Counted from the first letter of the stretch, positions 22,844-32,231 are shown. The stretch: 64,000 bases of DNA from a bacterium YEK0313 (GCA_000751295.2 CCMO02000001.1:3190615-3254614), one strand, 5' to 3'. Notes: a model not told the origin generated them from the sequence alone. Numbers and translations are program-made.

Positions 22844-23175
22844 TCTATATTGTTCGTTTCGCTCCGGAAGCCCTGAACCAACTCAACGAGCTGGAACGTT
22901 ACATTGCCGCGGACGGAGCGCCGGTCGTGGCGGCTCGATATGTCGATGCGATTGTCGATTATTGCGCGAGCCTGGAGACCAATCCTCATCGCGGCACGCG
23001 GCGCGACGATATTAGGACGGGGCTGCGGACGATCGGATATCGGCGGCGCGTTACGATCGCTTTCGAAATTGTCGACGACACCGTGGCTGTGAACATTCTC
23101 GGTATCTATTATGGCGGGCAGGACTACGAAGCGTCATTGCGCGACGGGGACCAGGAGCCCCCGTCGCTTGATTGA
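22840..23175 (+). CDS. parE: ParE/RelE-superfamily toxin
   Basis: A 111-residue toxin starting at GTG 22840 inside the antitoxin stop (GTGA overlap). The sequence IYIVRFAPEALNQLNELERYIA, then NPHRGTRRDDIRTGLRTIGYRRRVTIAFEI and VNILGIYYGGQDYEA, shows the RelE/ParE fold. ParE members poison DNA gyrase, while RelE members cut mRNA. The lack of obvious RelE catalytic residues favours ParE. Partner of the ParD-like antitoxin, so neutral or stabilising on the chromosome. Confidence 0.9.
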   Translation: MIYIVRFAPEALNQLNELERYIAADGAPVVAARYVDAIVDYCASLETNPHRGTRRDDIRTGLRTIGYRRRVTIAFEIVDDTVAVNILGIYYGGQDYEASLRDGDQEPPSLD

Positions 23176-23193
23176 GCCTGCGCCGACGCCGCG

Positions 23194-24444
23194 TCAGCGC
23201 CGCAGCAGCGCGCATTCGCTTTCCTGCGGCGGAATGAAGGCCTGCTCGCCAGGAACACGCGAGACGATCCGCAGCAGGTCGTCGGCATTGCGCATCTCGC
23301 CGGCGGGTTTCGCTTCGGCATAGATCAGTTCGCGCATCAGGCGGCCGTCGGCACGGATGCGCGCGCCGCGGGTGAAGACGTCCTCGACCGGCGTTGCCCG
23401 CATGCGCTGCAGCACGGCGGTCGTGTCGCGGGTGCCGGCGGCCTGCACCGATTTCAGGTAGTGCAGCACGGCGCTGTAGACATTGGCCTGCGGATCGGTC
23501 GGCAGCTTGCCGGTCGCCTGGCGGAACCGTTCGGCCCAGCGCTGGGTCGCTTCGTTCTCGCCCCAGTAGTAGGACAGGACCACCGGCATGCCGGCGGCGA
23601 CCTGGTTGCCGACGGCGGAGATGTCGACCGTCGTCATCGAGAACGGCACGTAGCGCTGGCCGGCGGCGCGGATGCCGAATTCGTCGGCCTGTTTCACCGA
23701 GTTGATGAGGTCGGTGCCGCCGCCGATGAAGCCGATATTCTTGGCGCCGGAAGCCTGCGCGCGCAGCAGGAACGAGGAGAAGTCGGGCGTGCCGATCGGA
23801 AAACGCACGGCGCCGGCGACCGTGCCGCCGGCGGCGCGGATCATCCGGCTGGCATCGGCCTCGATGGAATGGCCGGCCGTATAGTCGACGGTGATGAAGA
23901 ACCAGGAATTGGGCGTCGCGCCGGAGGATCCGCGCACCGTCAGGTTGGATACGGCATAGCCGTCATTGGCCCATTGCATGCCGTTCGGCGAGCATTGCTT
24001 GCCGCCGATCAGGCCGCTGCTCGCCATCGAGACGACGACGATCTTGTTCTTGTCCTCGGCGATGCGCTGGACCGCCAGCGACACGCCCGAGGAATAGATG
24101 TCGAAGATCGCGTCGACGCCCTGCACGTCGTACCATTCGCGGGCGATCGTCGCGCCAAGGTCGGGCTTGTGCTGGTGATCGGCGAAGACCAGCTCGACCG
24201 GGCGGCCGAGAATGGTACCGCCGGCATCCTCGATGGCGAGCCGCGCGGCGGCGACCGAACCCTGGCCGGTAATGCTCGAATAGACGCCGCCCTGGTCGTT
24301 GAGAATGCCGATCTTGATCGGTGCAGCGCTTTGCGCGTGGCTGGCCGCAGGCGCCGCGACGAGGGCGGCGGCAGCGATCCATCGGGCGAGCCGCAGCAGC
24401 GGGCGAGGGGTGCCGGGGCGCGGCAGGGTGGTGGCTTTGGGCAT
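23194..24444 (-). CDS. ABC transporter substrate-binding protein (branched-chain amino acid type)
   Basis: A 416-residue periplasmic binding protein of type I fold. The signal peptide ends near AASHA, then APIKIGILNDQGGVYSSITGQGSVAAARLAIEDAGG. Conserved family segments include GVDAIFDIYSSGVSLAVQRI and QANVYSAVLHYLKSV. Such proteins bind amino acids, amides or aromatic acids for ATP-driven uptake. No permease or ATPase genes lie nearby, so it is an orphan or serves another locus. The ATG at 24444 was chosen because GGAGG lies eight bases before it; the in-frame ATG at 24480 has none. Confidence 0.87.
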   Translation of the reverse strand: MPKATTLPRPGTPRPLLRLARWIAAAALVAAPAASHAQSAAPIKIGILNDQGGVYSSITGQGSVAAARLAIEDAGGTILGRPVELVFADHQHKPDLGATIAREWYDVQGVDAIFDIYSSGVSLAVQRIAEDKNKIVVVSMASSGLIGGKQCSPNGMQWANDGYAVSNLTVRGSSGATPNSWFFITVDYTAGHSIEADASRMIRAAGGTVAGAVRFPIGTPDFSSFLLRAQASGAKNIGFIGGGTDLINSVKQADEFGIRAAGQRYVPFSMTTVDISAVGNQVAAGMPVVLSYYWGENEATQRWAERFRQATGKLPTDPQANVYSAVLHYLKSVQAAGTRDTTAVLQRMRATPVEDVFTRGARIRADGRLMRELIYAEAKPAGEMRNADDLLRIVSRVPGEQAFIPPQESECALLRR

Positions 24445-24523
24445 GTCGGTTTCCTCCGCAGCTTTTGCGCTGTCGTTCATGTCGTTTCGGGGGATGGGGT
24501 GGAGATGCGGACCTGTGAAGAAC

Positions 24524-26221
24524 TCAGAGGAGCTCTCTGAGCGGCTCCTTCTTGACCTTGCCTGTCTCGGTCATCGGCAGGGCCTCGACGAAGCGAAGCT
24601 CCGGCTGCTTGTAGGAGGCGAGGTTCCTGCCGCACCAGGCGCGGAAATCGGCCTCGCCCTGGGCATTGCGCAAGGGCTCGGCGAGCCAGACGAAGGCGAC
24701 CGGCACCTCGCCCTTGGCTGCATCGGGCCGCCCGATGACGCCGCTGCCGAGCAGGCCCGGATATTGGCCGAGGATCGCTTCGATCTCGCCGGGAAACACG
24801 CTCATGCCGTTGACCTTCAGCATTTCCTTGCGCCGCCCGAGGAAGTGCAGGATGCCGTCGGGGTCGTAGACGCCGATGTCGCCGGTGTGGAACCAGCCGT
24901 TGCGGAAACAGCGCGCGCTTTCTTCAGGCTTGTTCCAGTAGCCCTTGAGGATCGACGGCGTGCGGATGCAGATCTCGCCTTCCTCGCCGAGCGGCTTCAG
25001 CGCGCCGGTCTCGAAATCGCAGATCTTGAAATCCGTGCCGGGCACGGGAAAGCCGACGAAGACCGGCTGCGACTTCAGGTCGAAATCGTCCTCGTCCAAG
25101 CCATAGTTCATGGTGTCGCAGGTATGGGTTTCGGTCATGCCCCAGGCGACTTCGCGGATCGTCGTGCCGGTCAGCGCGCGCCAGCGCCGGCGCAGGTCCG
25201 GATTGAGCTTCTTGACGAAGGAGATGCCGCCGGTGCGCTGGAGGCTCTTCAGGTCGAAGGCGTCGCGCTCGGGATGGTCGAGGATCTCGACCGCGCCATC
25301 GACCAGGAAGCTCGCATGGGTCACCTTGTAGCGGTCGATCGCCGCCATGGTGGCGGACGGGTCCCAGCGGGTCATCAGCACCAGGGTCGCGCCGGCGAAG
25401 ACGGGAAAGATCAGTCCGAAGACCTCGCCGGCCACCCAGAACACCGGCAGCATGCACAGATAGGTGCTGTCCTTGTCGATGCCGAGCGAGAACGGCACGG
25501 TGGTTGCGGCCGTATAGACCATGTCGCCCTGGGTGTGGATGCAGCCCTTGGGCATGCCGGTCGTGCCGCCGGTATAGTTGAGCGCGGCGACGTCATCGAG
25601 GCCGACATCGTCGCGCCGGGGCAGGGGGGCGACGTCTTTCAAGGCGGGCAGGAGATCGATCGTGCCCGGGATCATCTGCTTCGGCGCGAGCAGGGCCGGC
25701 GGCGCCGGTATTTCCGGGCTTGCCGGCGCCATCTCGCCGAGCGAGGTGACCACGACCTGTTCGAGGCTCGTCTCGGCGCGCACCTCCTCGACGGTCGGAT
25801 GCAGCTGGTCGAGCGTCACGATCAGCCGCGCGCCGGTATCGTTCAGCTCGTAGCGCAGCTCCGGCGCCTTGAACATCGGATTGACAGGCACGTGGATCGC
25901 GCCGAGCTTCAGGATGCCGTAGAAGGCGATGACGAATTGCGGGCAATTGGGCATGTAGACCGCGACCCGGTCGCCCTTGCCGATGCCCTTGCCCTCCAGG
26001 AAAGCGGCGAAACGGTCGCTCAGGGCGTCGAGCTCGCCATAGCTCAGCCGCGCGCCGTAGAAGACGATGGCGGTCTTGTCCGGCTGCACGGCGGCCCAGC
26101 GTCTGAGATAGTCGGTCAGCAGCACCTTGCCGAACGGATATTGCGGCTCGACCGGCCAGCCCTTCGGCCAGCGTCTGGCGCGCAGCGCCGCGAGCGCGGC
26201 AAGGTATTCGGTTTCCTCCAA
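24524..26221 (-). CDS. Acyl-CoA synthetase / long-chain fatty acid-CoA ligase family
   Basis: A 565-residue AMP-forming ligase. LNYTGGTTGMPKGCIHT is the phosphate loop, WGMTETHTCDTMNYG the adenine region, and GWFHTGDIGVYDPDGILHFLGRRKEMLKVNG the hinge. The catalytic lysine sits in LPMTETGKVKKEPLREL. GAGGGGG precedes the start by ten bases. A 22-bp palindrome at 26276-26297, very like the one upstream of the tetR gene, lies 55 bp ahead, so the neighbouring TetR protein probably controls it. The substrate acid is unknown. Confidence 0.87.
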   Translation of the reverse strand: MEETEYLAALAALRARRWPKGWPVEPQYPFGKVLLTDYLRRWAAVQPDKTAIVFYGARLSYGELDALSDRFAAFLEGKGIGKGDRVAVYMPNCPQFVIAFYGILKLGAIHVPVNPMFKAPELRYELNDTGARLIVTLDQLHPTVEEVRAETSLEQVVVTSLGEMAPASPEIPAPPALLAPKQMIPGTIDLLPALKDVAPLPRRDDVGLDDVAALNYTGGTTGMPKGCIHTQGDMVYTAATTVPFSLGIDKDSTYLCMLPVFWVAGEVFGLIFPVFAGATLVLMTRWDPSATMAAIDRYKVTHASFLVDGAVEILDHPERDAFDLKSLQRTGGISFVKKLNPDLRRRWRALTGTTIREVAWGMTETHTCDTMNYGLDEDDFDLKSQPVFVGFPVPGTDFKICDFETGALKPLGEEGEICIRTPSILKGYWNKPEESARCFRNGWFHTGDIGVYDPDGILHFLGRRKEMLKVNGMSVFPGEIEAILGQYPGLLGSGVIGRPDAAKGEVPVAFVWLAEPLRNAQGEADFRAWCGRNLASYKQPELRFVEALPMTETGKVKKEPLRELL

Positions 26222-26275
26222 CGGATCCCCCTCGGCATCTTGTCGTTGCCAGGAGGCTGACGGCTGCGCCGGAGA

Positions 26276-26297
26276 AAATCAATAGCCTAATTAATTG
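26276..26297. promoter_or_regulatory. Candidate TetR operator upstream of the acyl-CoA ligase
   Basis: Reads AAATCAATAG then CCTAATTAATTG. It matches, at 19 of 22 positions, the reverse complement of the candidate operator at 27133-27154. It overlaps the stop codon of the tetR gene and lies 55 bp before the ligase start. Two copies on either side of the same regulator gene make an operator likely. Confidence 0.6.
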
Positions 26298-27061
26298 TTC
26301 TTCGTGCCGCGCCGCGCGGCGGTCTTTCCGACTGCCGCGGGCCGCGCCAGGAGCCCGTCGAACAGGATCCTGACGACGCTGTCGCTGAACGAGGTGATCC
26401 GCTCCGGATCGGTCATGTCGATGGCATAGAGCTCGTCGATCAGGCCGCCGAGGCTGAGCGTCAGCGACGCCGCCGAGGTGATCGCATTGGTCACGTCGTG
26501 GACGGGCATGTCGGGGATGGCGCCGGCGGCGATCGCCTCGCGCACGGCCTGGTCGAACACCTCGAAACCCGGCGCGATATAGGTTCGCGCCAGCCATTTG
26601 AGCCGGGGGCTACGCACCATGCCTTCGTGAATGGCGATGCGGACATAGTCCGGATTGGACGCATTGGCCTCGATCAGCCTGCGGATCAGCAGCTTGAGCT
26701 TGTCGACCGGATCGAGGCCGGCGAGATCGCGGGCGGTGTTGCGGAACATCTGCCCGCGCCGGCGCATCATCCGGTCGACCGCGGCTTTCCACAGATTCGA
26801 TTTCGACCCGAAATGGTAGTGCACCATAGGCTGGGTGAGGCCGGCGGCCTTGGCCACGGCCCCGGTCGTCACCGGGTCGTAGCCGTAGCGGGCGAAGAGA
26901 TCGATCGCCGCGTCCATCAGCCTGTCGCGGGTGGTCTCGGCCGAGGCGTCGGCCGAGCGGCGCGGCCGGCCGGGCTGGCGCTTGGCGGGCATCGTCTGGC
27001 GCGGCGCCTTGGCTGGCGCGGCGATCGACGGGCGGCTGGTGGGTCGGCGCGAAGGCGGCAT
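26291..27061 (-). CDS. TetR family regulator of the surrounding acyl-CoA genes
   Basis: A 256-residue regulator. After a basic N-terminal tail (PGRPRRSADASAETTRDRL) the helix-turn-helix reads DLFARYGYDPVTTGAVAKAAGLTQPMVHYHFGSKSNLW at about residues 52-90. The ligand domain is helical. The gene is flanked by two near-identical AT-rich palindromes: one upstream of itself and of the divergent CaiC-like ligase, one before the ligase at 24524. It is therefore the likely regulator of both ligases and of the carboxylase. An internal ATG (MPAKRQ, about 23 codons in) is a possible alternative start. Confidence 0.87.
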   Translation of the reverse strand: MPPSRRPTSRPSIAAPAKAPRQTMPAKRQPGRPRRSADASAETTRDRLMDAAIDLFARYGYDPVTTGAVAKAAGLTQPMVHYHFGSKSNLWKAAVDRMMRRRGQMFRNTARDLAGLDPVDKLKLLIRRLIEANASNPDYVRIAIHEGMVRSPRLKWLARTYIAPGFEVFDQAVREAIAAGAIPDMPVHDVTNAITSAASLTLSLGGLIDELYAIDMTDPERITSFSDSVVRILFDGLLARPAAVGKTAARRGTKNN

Positions 27062-27132
27062 CGTGGCATCTCGTCCAGGCTCAGCGGCAAACCAAACAGA
27101 GACTGGACCGCCATCCGTCAAGTGTCGACTTG

Positions 27133-27154
27133 AAATTAATTGGTCTATTGATTT
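27133..27154. promoter_or_regulatory. Candidate TetR operator between divergent genes
   Basis: An imperfect 22-bp palindrome: AAATTAATTGG followed by TCTATTGATTT (16 of 22 positions symmetric). It lies 72 bp before the tetR start (27061) and 106 bp before the ligase start (27260), and recurs at 26276-26297. Confidence 0.6.
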
Positions 27155-27259
27155 TGCTGCGGCGACGGTTAGCGTCTCGACGCTAATCGCAACGACAAGC
27201 CGGCGCCGGGCCCACGGGTCCGCAACGGGCCGCGCGGGACCATGAGGGAGAACAAGGCA

Positions 27260-28882
27260 ATGCATGGCCATCACGGCGTTCCGGCACGCGCCGACTGCGT
27301 CCTGCGCGATCTCGTCGACCGGCATGCCGCCACCCGGCCCGATGCCCCCTACGCCGTTCTGCCCGACGGCACGGCGCTGAGCTATGGCGCGCTGCGCATG
27401 CGTGTCCGCGCCACGGCCCGCGCGCTGCAGGATCTCGGCGTCGGCCAGGGCGACCACGTGCTGGTCTGGCTGCCGAACGGCATTGACGGCCTCTGCCTCT
27501 GGTTCGCGATCAACTATGCCGGCGCAGTCTATGTGCCGATCAACACCGCCTATCGGGGCGGCATCCTGGAACATGTCGTCAGGAACTCCGGCGCCCGGCT
27601 GATGATCGCCCATGCCGAACTGGTCGAGCGGCTCGCCGGCATCGACCGGGCGGCGCTCGGGACCGTGGTGGCGCTCGGCGGCAAGCCCACCGGCATCGAC
27701 GGCATCGACCTTCGCGGGGCCGAGGCGCTGGACGGAAAGGGCGACGTGCTGCCGCTCGGACGGCCGATCGAGCCCTGGGACACCCAGAGCATCATCTATA
27801 CGTCGGGCACGACTGGACCCTCCAAGGGCGTCCTGTCGTCCTATGCGCACCTTGCCGCCATGGGCAATGCGCTGATCGCCGATGGCGAAGGCACGCCCTA
27901 TCTCGGCGCCGACGACCGGTTCATGGTCAACCTGCCGATGTTCCATGTCGGCGGCACCGCGCCGTCCTATGCGATGCTGGTCAAGGGCGGGGCGATCGTC
28001 CTCGTCGACGCCTTCGACACGGCGAGCTTCTGGCGGACGGTGGCTGCGACCGGCACAACGGCGGTGATCCTGCTCGGCGTCATGGCGACCTTCCTGATGA
28101 AGGAGCCGGTCGCCGCGGGCGAGCGCGACACGCCGCTGCGCCACGCCATCATCATTCCGCTCGCGCCGGAAGGCGTCGCGTTTCACGCGCGTTTCGGCGT
28201 CACGACGCACACCCTGTTCAACATGAGCGAGGTGTCCTGTCCGCTGATCGCCGAAGCCAATCCGACGGTGGCGGCGACCTGCGGCAAGCCGCGGCGCGGC
28301 CTGGAGGTGCGTCTCGTCGACGCCCACGACTGCGCGGTGCCGGCGGGCGAGATCGGCGAGCTGATCATCCGCACAGACAGTCCCTGGGCGCTGAACCACG
28401 GCTATAACGGCGATGCCGAGGCGACCGCGCGTGCCTGGCGGAACGGCTGGTTCCACACCGGCGACGCCTTTCGCACCGACGAGCAGGGCAATTATTTCTT
28501 CGTCGACCGGTTCAAGGATTCGATCCGCCGGCGCGGCGAGAACATCTCCTCCTTCGAAGTCGAGCTCGAGGTCTGCGCCCATCCGGCGGTGCGCGAGGCG
28601 GCGGCCGTCGCGGTGCCGAGCCCGCATGGCGAGGACGATATCCTCGTCGCGGTCTCGCTGACCGAAGGGGCCGCGCTAGATCCGGCCGAGCTGCTGGCCT
28701 TCCTGATGCCGCGCATGGCTCATTTCATGGTGCCGCGCTATGTCAGGATCGTCGACGACCTGCCCAAGACGCCCACCCGCAAGGTGGAGAAATACCTGAT
28801 CCGGCGCGACGGCGTCACGGCCGACTGCTGGGATCGCGAAGCGGCCGGCATCGTCGTCAAGCGGCAGAAGCTGACGACTTGA
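27260..28882 (+). CDS. Acyl-CoA ligase, CaiC-like (AMP-forming)
   Basis: A 540-residue adenylate-forming ligase similar in style to crotonobetaine/carnitine-CoA ligases. IIYTSGTTGPSKGVLSSYAH is the phosphate loop, GWFHTGDAFRTDEQGNYFFVDRFKDSIRRRGENISSFEVE the hinge, and DLPKTPTRKVEKYLIR carries the catalytic lysine. The ATG at 27260 follows GGGAGAACAAGG; the in-frame ATG at 27242 has no clear signal. It is followed after 64 bp by the carboxylase gene on the same strand. The pair suggests activation of an acid to its CoA ester and then carboxylation. Confidence 0.86.
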   Translation: MHGHHGVPARADCVLRDLVDRHAATRPDAPYAVLPDGTALSYGALRMRVRATARALQDLGVGQGDHVLVWLPNGIDGLCLWFAINYAGAVYVPINTAYRGGILEHVVRNSGARLMIAHAELVERLAGIDRAALGTVVALGGKPTGIDGIDLRGAEALDGKGDVLPLGRPIEPWDTQSIIYTSGTTGPSKGVLSSYAHLAAMGNALIADGEGTPYLGADDRFMVNLPMFHVGGTAPSYAMLVKGGAIVLVDAFDTASFWRTVAATGTTAVILLGVMATFLMKEPVAAGERDTPLRHAIIIPLAPEGVAFHARFGVTTHTLFNMSEVSCPLIAEANPTVAATCGKPRRGLEVRLVDAHDCAVPAGEIGELIIRTDSPWALNHGYNGDAEATARAWRNGWFHTGDAFRTDEQGNYFFVDRFKDSIRRRGENISSFEVELEVCAHPAVREAAAVAVPSPHGEDDILVAVSLTEGAALDPAELLAFLMPRMAHFMVPRYVRIVDDLPKTPTRKVEKYLIRRDGVTADCWDREAAGIVVKRQKLTT

Positions 28883-28946
28883 GCGGCGGTTCCACCGAAT
28901 GATCTCCTCATCCCCCTCGCAGTCCCTCATCCAAGGCCCGACAGAC

Positions 28947-31900
28947 ATGTTCAGGAAAGTGCTGATCGCCAATCGCGGCGAGATCGCCGTGCGCATCGCG
29001 CGGGCGGCGAACGAGCTCGGCATCGCGACGGTCGCAGTGTTTGCGCCGGAGGACGCGCTGTCCCTGCACGTGACGCGGGCGGACAGCGCGGTGGCCCTAC
29101 CGGGGGCAGGGGCCGCGGCCTATCTCGATATCCGCGCGATCGTCGATGCTGCCGTCTCGGCCGGCTGCGACGCGGTTCATCCCGGCTATGGCTTCCTCGC
29201 CGAAAATGCCGGCTTCGCCCGGGCGGTCGCCGCCGCCGGCCTGACCTTTGTCGGGCCGGGTCCCGAGACGCTCGAGCGTTTCGGCGACAAGGGCGCGGCG
29301 CGCCGCCTGGCACGCGAGACCAGCGTGCCGCTCGCCGCCGGCACAGAAGGCGCGACGAGCCTCGCGGAGGCGGAGGCGTTCATGGCCTCGCTCGGCGGCA
29401 GGCCGATCATGGTCAAGGCGGTGGCCGGCGGCGGCGGCCGCGGCATGCGCGTGGTGGAACGCGCCGCCGATCTCGCCGAAGCCTATCGCCGGGCGGCGTC
29501 CGAAGCGCAGGCCGCCTTCGGCTCGGATGCGCTCTATGTCGAAGAGCTGATCCGGCCGGCGCGCCATGTCGAGATCCAGGTGCTGGGCGACGCGGCGGGC
29601 GCCGTCATGCACCTGTTCGAGCGCGAATGCAGCCTGCAGCGTCGGCACCAGAAGCTCGTCGAGATCGCGCCGGCGCCGGGCCTTGCGCCGGCGCTGCGCG
29701 ACGAGATTGCCGGAGCGGCGGTTCGCCTCGCCAGGGCGGCCGGCACCCGGACGCTTTGCACCATGGAGTTTCTTGTCGATGCCGAAGCCGGCCGCTTCGT
29801 GTTCATGGAGGCCAATCCGCGCCTGCAGGTCGAGCACACCGTCACCGAAGAGGTGATGGGCGTCGATCTCGTCCAGGCCCAGTTCGGCCTTGCCGCCGGC
29901 CGCTCGCTCGCCGAGCTCGGCTTGACGCAGGAAGCGGTCGGCAGGCCGCGCGGCCTTGCCGTCCAGCTGCGCGTCAACATGGAGCGCATCGGCGCCGACG
30001 GGGCGGCGACGCCAACCGGCGGGACGCTGACCGCCTTCGATCCGCCGGGCGGCGCCGGCATCCGTGTCGAGAGCTTCGGTTATGCCGGCTACCGCACCAG
30101 CGCGAGCTTCGATTCGCTGATCGCCAAGGTCATCGCCTTCACGCCGACCGGCCGGTTCGAGGATGCCCTGGTCCGCGCCGACCGCGCGCTGGCCGAGTTC
30201 CGCATCGGCGGCGTCGGCACCAACAAGGCGTTCCTGCGCGGCCTGATCCAGAGGCCCGACATTCGCGCCGGCGCCTTCGACACGGCATTTGTCGAGCGCC
30301 ACGCGGCCGAGCTGGTGGCGGCCGCGGCGGCCCAGTCGGAACGGTCCTTGCCGGCGGATGCCGGAGCGAGCGCGACGCATGCCGGCCCTGCGGTCACGGC
30401 ACCGGCCGGCACGGTCGGCGTTCCCGCCCCGATGGGCGGCCGCGTCGTGAGCTTCGAGGTCGCGGAGGGCGATGCGGTCAAGGCCGGCGCCGCCGTGGCG
30501 GTGATCGAGGCGATGAAGATGGAACATCTGGTCATGGCCGAGACGTCGGGCATCGTGCGCCTGATCGCCGGCGCGCCCGGCGACAATGTCGCGGCCGACC
30601 AGCCGCTGGTCTTCATCGAGCCCGGCGATGTCGCGGCCGGCGACGAGGCCGCCGACGCGGCGCATGGGCCGGGTCATGTCCGCGCCGACCTTGCCGAGGC
30701 ACTCGCCCGCAACGAGGCGCTGCTCGATCACCAGCGCCCCGACGCGGTGGCGCGCCGGCGCAAGACCGGCCAGCGCACCGCGCGAGAGAACATTGCCGAC
30801 CTCTGCGACGCCGACAGCTTCGTCGAATATGGCGGACTGGCGCTTGCCGCCCAGCGCCGCCGCCGCACGCTCGACGAGTTGATGGCGATGAGCCCGGCGG
30901 ACGGCCTGGTTGCCGGCATCGGCGCCGTCAATGGCGCGCTGTTCGACGAGACGAAGGCCCGCTGCCTGGTCATGTCCTACGACTACACGGTCTTCGCCGG
31001 CACGCAGGGCTTCATGAACCACAAGAAGATGGACCGGATGCTGCGGCTTGCCGGCGAGTGGCGCCTGCCGGTCGTCGTCTTTGCCGAGGGCGGTGGCGGG
31101 CGGCCGGGCGAGACCGATTTCATGGGGGTCGCCGGCCTCGATGTGCCGACCTTCCGGATGCTGGCGACCCTGAGCGGCACGGCCCCGACGGTTGCGATCG
31201 TCTCCGGCCGCTGCTTCGCCGGCAACGCGGCGATCGCCGGCTGCTGCGACCTGATCATCGCCACCGAGAACGCCAATCTCGGCATGGGCGGCCCGGCCAT
31301 GATCGAGGGCGGCGGGCTCGGCGTGTTCCGGCCGGAGGAGGTCGGGCCGATGAGCGTCCAGGCGCCGAACGGCGTCGTCGACCTGCTGGTCAAGGACGAG
31401 GCCGCGGCGGTTGCGGCGGCCAAGCAGTATCTCGCCTATTTCCAGGGACCGGTGGCGGACTGGCAGTGCGCCGATCAGGACCTGCTGCGCCAGGCCATCC
31501 CTGAAAACCGCCTGCGCGCCTACGACATCCGGACGGTCGTCGATCTCATCGCCGATACCGGCTCGGTGATGGAGCTCAGGCCGGCGCACGGCATCGGCAT
31601 GATCACCGCGCTGATCCGGGTCGAGGGGCGGCCGCTGGGGCTGATCGCCAACAATCCCCGCCATCTCGGCGGCGCGATCGACGCCGAGGGCGCTGAGAAG
31701 GGCGCCCGCTTCATCGAGCTGTGCGAGGTCTATGGGCTGCCGGTGCTCTCGCTCTGCGACACGCCGGGCTTCATGGTCGGGCCCGAGGCCGAGACGACCG
31801 GTCTCGTGCGGCGTGTCGCCCGCCTGTTCCTCTCGGGCGCCAATGCCACCGTGCCCATGCTGACCATCGTCCTGCGCAAGGGCTATGGCCTCGGCGCCCA

Positions 31901-32231
31901 GGGCATGGCGGCCGGCAGCTTCCAGGCGCCGCTGTTCATTGTCTCCTGGCCGACGGGCGAGTTCGGCGGCATGGGCCTCGAAGGCGCGGTCCGGCTCGGC
32001 TATCGCAACGAGCTCGCGGCCATCGCCGATCCGGACGAGCGGCAGGCCGTCTACGAGCGGCACGTCGCCGAGCTCTACGAGCGCGGCAAGGCGGTGAGCA
32101 TGGCCTCGTTCCTGGAGATCGACGGGGTGATCGACCCCGCACAGTCGCGCCACTGGATCATGCGTGCGCTGAAATCGGTGCCGAAACAGGAGCATGCCGG
32201 CAAGCGCCGGGCTTTCGTCGCACCACGCTGA
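28947..32231 (+). CDS. Single-chain biotin-dependent acyl-CoA carboxylase
   Basis: A 1094-residue protein that joins all carboxylase parts. The biotin carboxylase is residues 1-450 (RKVLIANRGEIAVRIARAA; ATP-grasp GGGGRGMR near 163; EANPRLQVEHTVTE). The biotin carrier is about 490-570 (IEAMKMEH with biotinyl Lys524). The carboxyltransferase is about 590-1090 (GTQGFMNHKKMDRM, SGRCFAGNAAIAG, SLCDTPGFMVGPEAE). Most bacterial acyl-CoA carboxylases split these over two or more chains; a single chain resembles the long-chain acyl-CoA carboxylases known from mycobacteria. It would carboxylate an acyl-CoA at the alpha carbon. ATG 28947 matches the family start; an earlier in-frame ATG at 28899 lacks support. 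Confidence 0.9.
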   Translation: MFRKVLIANRGEIAVRIARAANELGIATVAVFAPEDALSLHVTRADSAVALPGAGAAAYLDIRAIVDAAVSAGCDAVHPGYGFLAENAGFARAVAAAGLTFVGPGPETLERFGDKGAARRLARETSVPLAAGTEGATSLAEAEAFMASLGGRPIMVKAVAGGGGRGMRVVERAADLAEAYRRAASEAQAAFGSDALYVEELIRPARHVEIQVLGDAAGAVMHLFERECSLQRRHQKLVEIAPAPGLAPALRDEIAGAAVRLARAAGTRTLCTMEFLVDAEAGRFVFMEANPRLQVEHTVTEEVMGVDLVQAQFGLAAGRSLAELGLTQEAVGRPRGLAVQLRVNMERIGADGAATPTGGTLTAFDPPGGAGIRVESFGYAGYRTSASFDSLIAKVIAFTPTGRFEDALVRADRALAEFRIGGVGTNKAFLRGLIQRPDIRAGAFDTAFVERHAAELVAAAAAQSERSLPADAGASATHAGPAVTAPAGTVGVPAPMGGRVVSFEVAEGDAVKAGAAVAVIEAMKMEHLVMAETSGIVRLIAGAPGDNVAADQPLVFIEPGDVAAGDEAADAAHGPGHVRADLAEALARNEALLDHQRPDAVARRRKTGQRTARENIADLCDADSFVEYGGLALAAQRRRRTLDELMAMSPADGLVAGIGAVNGALFDETKARCLVMSYDYTVFAGTQGFMNHKKMDRMLRLAGEWRLPVVVFAEGGGGRPGETDFMGVAGLDVPTFRMLATLSGTAPTVAIVSGRCFAGNAAIAGCCDLIIATENANLGMGGPAMIEGGGLGVFRPEEVGPMSVQAPNGVVDLLVKDEAAAVAAAKQYLAYFQGPVADWQCADQDLLRQAIPENRLRAYDIRTVVDLIADTGSVMELRPAHGIGMITALIRVEGRPLGLIANNPRHLGGAIDAEGAEKGARFIELCEVYGLPVLSLCDTPGFMVGPEAETTGLVRRVARLFLSGANATVPMLTIVLRKGYGLGAQGMAAGSFQAPLFIVSWPTGEFGGMGLEGAVRLGYRNELAAIADPDERQAVYERHVAELYERGKAVSMASFLEIDGVIDPAQSRHWIMRALKSVPKQEHAGKRRAFVAPR

